Shown: positions 1 to 5,279 of the stretch, in pieces
How the letters are laid out: every line of letters begins with the position of its first letter
How positions within the stretch are numbered: position 1 is the stretch's first letter
From: Porphyromonadaceae bacterium UBA7141
Lineage (GTDB): Bacteria > Bacteroidota > Bacteroidia > Bacteroidales > Muribaculaceae
Reading direction: 5' to 3'
Assembly (NCBI GenBank): GCA_002491945.1
Contig: DKWX01000021.1
Coordinates: 1-5,279, forward strand
DNA: 5,279 nt
Position numbers and translations under genes: made by a program
Notes under the pieces: generated by a model
Told to the model about the DNA's origin: nothing
The model's database searches: none
What the model saw: only the letters and a program-made list of their open reading frames with translations

Positions 1-1079
1 TAATTTTTTAACGAACTATTGATGGTATTGTCAGGCCGGATATCGGTAAGCCAGACTCCGGCACGTTTAAACGGGATGCCCGGCCTGTATATGGCATCAA
101 GCTGCCGCACAGCAGCCGCCACGATTTCGGTGGTGAGAGAGGTGGCGCGAGGAAGTCTTTCTACACCTTCAGGACGTACCGATGGCAGACCGGGGCGGAA
201 GGGATTGGTGCGCAGGAATACTCCAACCGAACGGCATGACCCGTTCATGGCTCGCAGTCTTCTGGCACAATGCGATGCATATATCACAATACGGGCACGC
301 AGATAATCGAAATCATCGATATCCTCGGGGAATGTGCGCGTCTCGCTTATCGAGTCCTGAAGATTACGTGCTATGTGTTCCAGCTCAATACAGGACTGTC
401 CATGAAGCTCACGCCAGGAACGCTCGCCTGACAGCCCGAGCAGAGTGCGCACCCACACCGGATCCCGATTTATAAAATCGGCTACGGTATATACGCCGTT
501 CTGATATAGACGTTTGGCAAGACGGCGCCCGATACCCCACAATTCACCAATCGGAAGGATTCGGAGTAATGGAAGCGCATCAGCCGCATTGCGGCAGATG
601 GCCACGGCGCGTCCCTCTTTTTTAGCGGTTTCGGTATAAATTTTGGCTAATGTCTTAGAGGGGGCGAATCCTATCGTGACAGGGATTGAAAGTTCATCAA
701 GGCAGGCCTTTACCATCGCATCTCCTATACAGAGGATCACATCATCCGGGATGCCGGTGAGATCAAGGAAAGACTCGTCAACGGAGTAATCGATCGTAGC
801 CGGAACGAATCGGTGGAATATGGCATGTAACTTCAGACTTATATCGCGATACAGCCGATGATTGCCGGAGAGGGCAATGAGTCGGCCACATTCAATCATA
901 TCACGCAGTTGAAAGGCAGGTTGCCCCATTCTGACGCCAAGACGTTTCGCCTCGTTGCTTCGTGCCACAACACAACCATCGTTATTGCTTAACACGACTA
1001 TCGGCTTACCGCAAAGTGAGGGGTTGACGCTGCATTCGCACGACACAAAAAAGTTATTGCAGTCAGCAAGACCTATCAT
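1..1079 (-). CDS. umuC: UmuC-type Y-family translesion DNA polymerase (C-terminus beyond the left edge)
   Basis: The product is the catalytic subunit of a DNA polymerase V-like enzyme, which copies damaged template at low fidelity. The frame is open for 359 codons and runs off the window; E. coli UmuC has about 422 residues. The ATG at 1079 is the only sensible start, because an in-frame TAA lies at 1101-1103 with no ATG between. Visible motifs are D6 in ADCNNF (catalytic metal ligand), SNNDGCVVARSNEAK at 31-45 (fingers), D101 and E102 in YSVDESF (catalytic pair, same numbering as E. coli), GFAPSKTLAK at 137-146, a helix-hairpin-helix around 178-203 (WGIGRRLAKRL), and a little-finger domain from about 245 (SISETRTF). 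Residue 11, the expected steric gate, is Phe. Near the edge, NSSLK (354-358) sits where a Q-x-x-L-F clamp-binding motif is expected. The last visible bases give a TAn codon, which is either Tyr or stop. No umuD is adjacent; recQ is 84 bp upstream. There is no Shine-Dalgarno sequence. The family call is secure; activity and full length are not. Confidence 0.93.
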   Translation of the reverse strand, partial: MIGLADCNNFFVSCECSVNPSLCGKPIVVLSNNDGCVVARSNEAKRLGVRMGQPAFQLRDMIECGRLIALSGNHRLYRDISLKLHAIFHRFVPATIDYSVDESFLDLTGIPDDVILCIGDAMVKACLDELSIPVTIGFAPSKTLAKIYTETAKKEGRAVAICRNAADALPLLRILPIGELWGIGRRLAKRLYQNGVYTVADFINRDPVWVRTLLGLSGERSWRELHGQSCIELEHIARNLQDSISETRTFPEDIDDFDYLRARIVIYASHCARRLRAMNGSCRSVGVFLRTNPFRPGLPSVRPEGVERLPRATSLTTEIVAAAVRQLDAIYRPGIPFKRAGVWLTDIRPDNTINSSLKN

Positions 1080-1163
1080 AAGTAAGGACTCTAATTTAAT
1101 TTATACAACATACAGGCTGACAGTATAGCTGGCTGCCTCCAGCATTGCAGTGATATTGCAGAC

Positions 1164-3074
1164 TCAATCGCGCGGACGTATAAACGGGCCATCCATTATT
1201 AACATCTCCTCTTGAATCATTGAGGCTATCAGGCGGGCTGTGCGCGCAGCGAGCGACTGGCCTATATGGGCTATCAGAGCTTCATGCCGAACTCCCCTCG
1301 GATTAGCCTTAAGATACGCAATCAGTTTTTCCACAAGATCTCTGTCAGAAAGCGGAGGGGAGGCTGGATGCTGCTTCCGGCATACATCGCAACGGAGGCA
1401 GGGCGCCGGTTGAGGTTCTCCGAAATATCGCAACATTCTTTCCACCCGGCAACTCCCCGAGTCTGCGGCATAGTCTATCATGGCCTCGATGCGACGTTCC
1501 TGCACTTTCAGGCGATCTTCATATACGCTGCGTCCTATTTGTACGTATCTTGGCTCTTCACGTGATGTCGGGAGATAGATATATGGCGTGCGTGAACGGG
1601 GGATATAGGATAGAGTATGACTGCGCGCCAGTTCGAGCAGCGCTTCATAGACATCCTGAGAGTCGAGTTGAGTCTCTCGCCCTATGGTGGCTTCATTGAT
1701 ATATACATAATCAATGAATATCCCGGGATAAAGACGAAGCAGTATGGCAAGCACGCGTTCCGCCTTTTCCGACAGCTTTTGTATGTGATACAGCTCTTCG
1801 CGGGTAGTCAGAATCATGACACGAGCCGATTGCTCCCGTTCATCAATATAATCAAGATACCCGGCACGCCCCAGCATCCTTAGCGATGGGACCACAAGTT
1901 CGGGACGCATTTTAAATATGGACAGGAATAGGTCGAGATCGAATTCATACATTCGGTCGTAACCGTCGCCTACGGCAATGCCAAGGAAATTGCATACGCG
2001 TTCGTAGACCAGAAGTATATCCTTCCGGTCAGGGAATTCTGCCGCCAGATGACGCCGTAGGGTTGTCTTGTCGCGCGATGTGTAGAGCAATACGGCAAAG
2101 GATGGCAGTCCGTCGCGTCCGGCACGTCCGGCTTCCTGATAGTATTCTTCGAGCGAGGGAGGCATGTCATAGTGTATCACGAGTCTTACATCAGGCTTGT
2201 CAATCCCCATGCCGAAGGCATTTGTGGCCACCATTACACGCACAAATCCGGCTTTCCATTCGTTCTGACGTTTCTCCTTTACATCAAAGGAAAGTCCTGC
2301 ATGATAATAAGTGGCCGATATGCCGAGTGAAGTGAGGTACTCTGTCAGTTCTCTGGTGCGTTTTCTGTTACGCACGTATACTATGGAAGTGCCCTTGGTA
2401 AGCTGTAGTATGCGCCCCACTTCTGAAATTTTGACGGGAGCTTCGCGCACGAGATAGCTGATGTTGTGGCGCGAGAAACTCATTTGAAAAGTATTGTTTC
2501 CCTGTCGGAAATCAAGCTGGCGGCGAATGTCGGCTGCAACATCGGGAGTGGCGGTGGCAGTGAGAGCCAGCACCGTGACTTTAGGGAAAATCTTACGCAA
2601 TTCTTTAATCTTAAGGAAGGAGGGGCGAAAGTCGTATCCCCATTGCGATATGCAGTGAGCCTCATCCACTACAATAAGTCCCGGTTTAAGATTGCGGAGT
2701 TCTGCTATGAAGCGTGCGCTTTTAAGACGCTCTGGAGCTACATAAAGGAAGCGTGCCCGGTCGTTGACAAGTCGCTCCCAGGCCAGACGGGTCTCTGCGG
2801 AAGTCATTCCGCTACGGAAATATACGGCTTTGATGTTGTGGCGGCGGAGGTTGTCGACCTGATCTTTCATCAGGGAAATCAGCGGCGAGATGACGAGGGT
2901 AAGGGTGTCCAATGCGAGTCCTGCCACTTGAAAAACGATTGATTTTCCGCCACCAGTGGGCATCAGTCCGAAAGTGTCGCAACCATCCAAGACAGAACGT
3001 ATTATATCCTCCTGCAAAGGGCGGAAGGAGTCGTATCCCCAGTGTCGTTTAAGAATTGCGTGAATGTCGTTCAT
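1164..3074 (-). CDS. recQ: RecQ-family ATP-dependent DNA helicase, short form without HRDC domain
   Basis: A 636-residue superfamily 2 helicase that unwinds DNA 3' to 5' using ATP. The motifs run in order: motif 0 (GYDSFRPLQ, 13-21), Walker A TGGGKS with K44, motif Ia (SPLISLMKDQ, 63-72), DEAH at 137-140 followed by CISQWGYDFRP, motif III LTATATP (171-177), motif IV (SIVYVRNR, 230-237), motif V (ATNAFGMGIDKPDVR, 283-297) and motif VI QEAGRAGRDG (313-322). Four cysteines (542, 559, 562, 565) give the C-x16-C-x2-C-x2-C zinc site of RecQ, but about 220 residues after motif VI, where E. coli has roughly 50. About 70 residues follow, looking like a small winged helix; no HRDC domain is recognisable. 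The ATG at 3074 is preferred because MNDIHAIL leads directly into motif 0; a TTG at 3113 would add 13 residues of no recognisable character. It lies 86 bp after recJ and 84 bp before umuC, probably co-transcribed with both. Confidence 0.95.
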   Translation of the reverse strand: MNDIHAILKRHWGYDSFRPLQEDIIRSVLDGCDTFGLMPTGGGKSIVFQVAGLALDTLTLVISPLISLMKDQVDNLRRHNIKAVYFRSGMTSAETRLAWERLVNDRARFLYVAPERLKSARFIAELRNLKPGLIVVDEAHCISQWGYDFRPSFLKIKELRKIFPKVTVLALTATATPDVAADIRRQLDFRQGNNTFQMSFSRHNISYLVREAPVKISEVGRILQLTKGTSIVYVRNRKRTRELTEYLTSLGISATYYHAGLSFDVKEKRQNEWKAGFVRVMVATNAFGMGIDKPDVRLVIHYDMPPSLEEYYQEAGRAGRDGLPSFAVLLYTSRDKTTLRRHLAAEFPDRKDILLVYERVCNFLGIAVGDGYDRMYEFDLDLFLSIFKMRPELVVPSLRMLGRAGYLDYIDEREQSARVMILTTREELYHIQKLSEKAERVLAILLRLYPGIFIDYVYINEATIGRETQLDSQDVYEALLELARSHTLSYIPRSRTPYIYLPTSREEPRYVQIGRSVYEDRLKVQERRIEAMIDYAADSGSCRVERMLRYFGEPQPAPCLRCDVCRKQHPASPPLSDRDLVEKLIAYLKANPRGVRHEALIAHIGQSLAARTARLIASMIQEEMLIMDGPFIRPRD

Positions 3075-3160
3075 AATAATCAGGCCGTGTCGGCATGACG
3101 TCAATATCGGCAAAGAATAATTGATAGAGTTGCGGAGAGATGCCTGAGCTGAGCCGTCTA

Positions 3161-4894
3161 CTAGGTCTTGGAGAGACGTATGTCTCTGATCATAAGCTGG
3201 ATTGACTCTCCGTTGCTGTTATGTTTGGCCTGCTCTATGGTGTAACATATATCCACAGGTTTATGGGCATGTATATGCTCGAAGTATGGAGCCATGTTGA
3301 AGGCGATGGCATTTAGTACGCGGCTGGTACTGTTGTCTTCAAGCTCGAGTTTTATATGTTCAAGATTCTTGCCGACAAGTTTGCTCGTGCCGAAGTCAAA
3401 TACGTTCTGAGTGCAGAATACAGGTTTCTGATTACCCGGACCATAAGGATTCAGCCGGCGGAGTGAATTTACCAGTTCGGAGGTAATATCGGCGAATTCT
3501 ATGGTGGCATCGATATCCAGCTGAGGTTGCAGCTGATTGGGCTGAATATGTTCGGCCACATACTGCTCGAATCTCCGGCGGAATTCCGGAATATTCTCTT
3601 CCTTCAGAGAGAGGCCTACGGCATAGGTGTGGCCTCCGAAATTCTCAAGCAGATCACGAGTGCTGTTGATGGCCGAGTAGATATCAAATCCCTGTACAGA
3701 CCTCGAACTTCCAGTGGCAATGCCATTAGAGTAAGTGAGCACAACGGCCGGTTTATAATATAGTTCAGTAAGACGCGATGCTACGATTCCGATGATGCCC
3801 TTATGCCAGTTCTTATTGTAGATAACAATAGAGCGGCGGTCGCGCACGATATTGACGTCATTGTCGAGCAGAGAGTTGGCTTCTTCAGTAATTCGTTTGT
3901 CGAGTTCCTTGCGGTCTTTGTTATACTGGTCGATATCTTTCCCTTTCTCATAAGCATCGTGAAGGTCGCGGCTCACGAGTAAATCGACGGCTTCCATACC
4001 ACTCTGCATTCGTCCCGAAGCATTGATACGCGGGCTGATTTTGAATATCACATCCGAAATGGTGATATCCTTATTGGTGAGTTTACAGAGGCGAATTATG
4101 CTTCGCAGTCCAAGATTGGGGTTGGAGTTAAGACGTCGCAGTCCGTGATAAGCCATGACTCGGTTCTCATCCACAATCGGTACGATATCGGCGGCAATGC
4201 TTACGGCACACAAATCAAGAAGAGATTCAAGCTCATTGTGATTTGTCAGTCCATTGCTGAGAGCAAAAGCCTGCATAAACTTAAATCCGACACCACATCC
4301 GGACAGGTGCTGACATGGATACTTGCTTCCGGGCATCTTAGGATTGAGAATAGCCACTGCATCCGGAAGAATTTCATCCGGCACATGATGGTCGCATATA
4401 ATGAAATCAATACCCTTCTCCTTGGCATAGGCAATCTCCTCAATTGCTTTGATGCCACAATCCAGCACAATCACAAGCTTCACTTCATTCTCCGCTGCAT
4501 ATTCTATACTCTTCCTTGAGATCCCGTATCCTTCGTCATATCTGGTAGGTATATAGTACTCTATATTGGAATAGTAGTTCTGGAGATACTTGTATACGAG
4601 AGCTACAGCGGTCGTGCCATCCACATCATAATCGCCGTATATCATGATACGCTCCTTAGCACCCATCGCCTTGTTGAGTCTGTTGACGGCCTTATCCATA
4701 TCCTGCATAAGGAAGGGGTCGTGGAAGTCATTGACAGATGGAGCGAAGAATGATGCTGCTTCCTGTGCGGTGCGAACACCCCGGCGTACGAGGATTTCGG
4801 CCACGGTTGAGTTGCTGCCGCACTGTGGCAGAATATCGTTCATCAGCTGTCGCTGCTGGAGGGAGAGGGGTTGGTAATTCCAATTTGTAGTCAT
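3161..4894 (-). CDS. recJ: Single-stranded-DNA-specific 5'-3' exonuclease RecJ
   Basis: A 577-residue DHH-family nuclease that degrades single-stranded DNA 5' to 3' with Mn/Mg ions, acting in RecF-pathway recombination, mismatch repair and fork processing. The catalytic domain shows motif I GDYDVDG (D88, D90, D92), motif II VLDCGI (D145), motif III CDHHVP (D168, H169, H170) and motif IV AADIVP (D236). The DHHA1 domain shows WHKGIIGIVASRL (363-375), GSSRSVQGFDIY (395-406) and GGHTYAVGLSL (420-430; the Ala usual before the Gly is Val). The C-terminal OB-fold segment includes LNPYGPGNQKPVF (481-493). All metal ligands are present and the length suits Bacteroidales RecJ. In-frame ATGs lie at 4948, 4912 and 4894. 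The last is chosen because MTTNWNYQPLS resembles family N-termini, whereas the 18 extra residues from 4948 do not. A stop lies just upstream of 4948. It is first in the probable recJ-recQ-umuC operon, behind the promoter at 5044-5075. Confidence 0.95.
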   Translation of the reverse strand: MTTNWNYQPLSLQQRQLMNDILPQCGSNSTVAEILVRRGVRTAQEAASFFAPSVNDFHDPFLMQDMDKAVNRLNKAMGAKERIMIYGDYDVDGTTAVALVYKYLQNYYSNIEYYIPTRYDEGYGISRKSIEYAAENEVKLVIVLDCGIKAIEEIAYAKEKGIDFIICDHHVPDEILPDAVAILNPKMPGSKYPCQHLSGCGVGFKFMQAFALSNGLTNHNELESLLDLCAVSIAADIVPIVDENRVMAYHGLRRLNSNPNLGLRSIIRLCKLTNKDITISDVIFKISPRINASGRMQSGMEAVDLLVSRDLHDAYEKGKDIDQYNKDRKELDKRITEEANSLLDNDVNIVRDRRSIVIYNKNWHKGIIGIVASRLTELYYKPAVVLTYSNGIATGSSRSVQGFDIYSAINSTRDLLENFGGHTYAVGLSLKEENIPEFRRRFEQYVAEHIQPNQLQPQLDIDATIEFADITSELVNSLRRLNPYGPGNQKPVFCTQNVFDFGTSKLVGKNLEHIKLELEDNSTSRVLNAIAFNMAPYFEHIHAHKPVDICYTIEQAKHNSNGESIQLMIRDIRLSKT

Positions 4895-5043
4895 CTCAGA
4901 TTGCGGGATCATGTGGAAGAAGGGGAGTGGCTGGCGCTGACCTCCCATGCCGAAAAATTAAGAAATTATGGCTGTAGTAAGGAGGAGAGGGCGACACTGC
5001 ATTTAAGCGGCGGCCATAAAACAGACCTTATTTTCTCAAATTA

Positions 5044-5075
5044 CAAATTTAGCAATAAATCATGAGACCTGCAAA
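5044..5075 (-). promoter_or_regulatory. Bacteroidetes-type promoter for recJ-recQ-umuC
   Basis: Read on the minus strand, a TTTG (5075-5072) is followed after exactly 20 bases by TAAATTTG (5051-5044). This matches the Bacteroidetes primary sigma factor consensus, TTTG at -33 and TAnnTTTG at -7, at the preferred spacing. The predicted transcript start is near 5037, leaving a leader of about 140 bases before the recJ ATG at 4894, or about 90 bases before the ATG at 4948. No other match to the full consensus was seen on this strand between here and umuC. Confidence 0.68.
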
Positions 5076-5115
5076 TTCTGGAATAGCCGCAAAGATTTTT
5101 ATTGAGTAGGACGAA

Positions 5116-5178
5116 ATGAGTGAAACGACTTCAGTGCTTGAATTGATTTTACCCGGGAGTTTGACAGTTGCATTTTAG
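5116..5178 (+). pseudogene. Possible 20-codon remnant of an insertion-sequence protein N-terminus
   Basis: An ATG at 5116 opens a 20-codon frame ending in TAG (5176-5178). Its product, with the core VLELILPGSL, has the L-x-L-I-L-P pattern followed by a Phe that I associate from memory with N-termini of small proteins of two-gene Bacteroidetes insertion sequences (ISAon1-like). Downstream codons in all plus frames do not continue the resemblance, so if real it is only a stub. It lies between the two promoters and has no clear promoter of its own. A chance frame of 20 codons is quite possible. Confidence 0.2.
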
Positions 5179-5193
5179 TGAATCTTTTTTGCT

Positions 5194-5211
5194 GACACGC
5201 TTGCACGTGTC
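5194..5211. promoter_or_regulatory. 18-bp inverted repeat over the -33 box, possible operator
   Basis: GACACG (5194-5199) and CGTGTC (5206-5211) are perfect inverted arms of 6 bases around CTTGCA. The TTG of the plus-strand -33 box lies in the central 6 bases. A dimeric regulator bound here would cover the -33 element of the promoter for the gene at 5269. The arms are short enough to arise by chance, and no regulator gene is visible, so the operator role is inference from position. Confidence 0.35.
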
Positions 5212-5231
5212 GAATTTTGTTACTAATTTTG
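5201..5231 (+). promoter_or_regulatory. Bacteroidetes-type promoter for the gene starting at 5269
   Basis: TTG at 5201-5203 (CTTG in context) is followed after 20 bases by TAATTTTG (5224-5231), an exact TAnnTTTG. The predicted transcript start is near 5238-5240, about 30 bases before the ATG at 5269. A near copy of the -7 box (GAATTTTG, 5212-5219) lies 12 bases upstream, so AATTTTGT occurs twice in tandem. Confidence 0.65.
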
Positions 5232-5268
5232 TAGCACCGTGTAGTATCTAATAATAAAGCGGCATGTT

Positions 5269-5279
5269 ATGAAGCTAAA
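5269..5279 (+). CDS. Start of an unknown plus-strand gene, cut by the right edge
   Basis: The ATG at 5269 is followed by AAG CTA AA, giving Met-Lys-Leu and then Lys or Asn. It lies about 30 bases after the predicted transcription start of the plus-strand promoter at 5201-5231, a normal leader length. The other nearby ATG (5264) meets a stop after one codon. A Lys soon after Met would suit a signal peptide, but three codons cannot show this. The gene would be transcribed divergently from recJ. Its identity cannot be judged here. Confidence 0.5.

Larger units (their letters stand above)
4895..5268. other. Divergent intergenic region between recJ and the right-edge gene
   Basis: These 374 bases hold the two divergent promoters, with about 125 bp between their -33 boxes, the inverted repeat at 5194-5211, the short frame at 5116-5178 and a roughly 140-base recJ leader. 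The leader contains no clear hairpin or riboswitch-like element that I can recognise. It carries a pyrimidine-rich run on the minus strand around 4981-4993. A plus-strand open frame from 4871 to 5065 overlaps the recJ start, resembles nothing and runs through the minus-strand promoter, so it is not called. Confidence 0.6.

Noticed and set aside
19..475. Two overlapping plus-strand frames of 95 and 97 codons at the left edge
   Set aside because: Both are antisense to the clearly recognisable UmuC little-finger and helix-hairpin-helix regions.
2466..2942. Plus-strand open frame of 158 codons
   Set aside because: It lies wholly inside recQ on the opposite strand, covering the DEAH and Walker A regions, and its product resembles no family. 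It is a shadow of recQ.
3084..3103. Small hairpin (GCCG-TGT-CGGC, 3084-3094) and the palindrome TGACGTCA (3096-3103) between recJ and recQ
   Set aside because: The stem is only 4 bases with no U run, so it is not a terminator, and an isolated 8-base palindrome is weak evidence for an operator.
3075..3113. TTG start for recQ at 3113, adding 13 residues
   Set aside because: The added residues have no family likeness, and the ATG at 3074 leads directly into the conserved N-terminal motif.
3111..3119. Possible recQ promoter box (TATTCTTTG on the minus strand)
   Set aside because: The spacing within the -7 box is one base too long and no TTTG or TTG lies at the right distance upstream.
4145..4519. 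Plus-strand open frame of 124 codons
   Set aside because: It is antisense to the catalytic domain of recJ, has no promoter or family likeness, and is explained by recJ codon structure.
4958..5002. Minus-strand 14-codon frame in the recJ leader, as a possible leader peptide
   Set aside because: It has no codon bias for one amino acid, no following attenuator-like hairpins and no start signal; frames this short are expected by chance.

Overview
This window looks like part of a Bacteroidota chromosome, most likely order Bacteroidales. The evidence is the sequence style of the three repair proteins, the AT-rich start regions with no clear Shine-Dalgarno sequences, and two intergenic sites matching the Bacteroidetes primary sigma factor promoter (TTTG or TTG, about 20 bp, TAnnTTTG). 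The genus cannot be fixed from this sequence.

Three genes for DNA repair lie head to tail on the minus strand: recJ (4894 to 3161), a short-form recQ (3074 to 1164) and a umuC-type Y-family polymerase gene (1079 to beyond the left edge). The gaps between them are 86 and 84 bp. Neither gap holds a convincing promoter or terminator, so one transcript started upstream of recJ is likely. The umuC frame is open to the window edge, giving 359 residues with the C-terminus unseen.

The right end (4895-5268) is a divergent intergenic region. A near-perfect minus-strand promoter (5044-5075) would drive recJ-recQ-umuC. A plus-strand promoter (5201-5231), with an 18-bp inverted repeat centred on its -33 box, would drive a gene starting at 5269, of which only three full codons are visible. 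Between them is a 20-codon reading frame that may be a remnant of an insertion-sequence gene.

Functionally, RecJ (5'-3' single-strand exonuclease) and RecQ (3'-5' helicase) are known partners in processing nascent DNA at blocked replication forks and in RecF-pathway repair. A UmuC polymerase would copy past the lesions that cause such blocks. The cluster therefore reads as a fork-rescue and damage-tolerance operon. I see no CRISPR array, RNA gene, intact mobile element or clearly new system. The more unusual points are a UmuC with no adjacent umuD and a degenerate-looking clamp-binding site, and a RecQ whose zinc site is separated from the helicase core by a long inserted segment.
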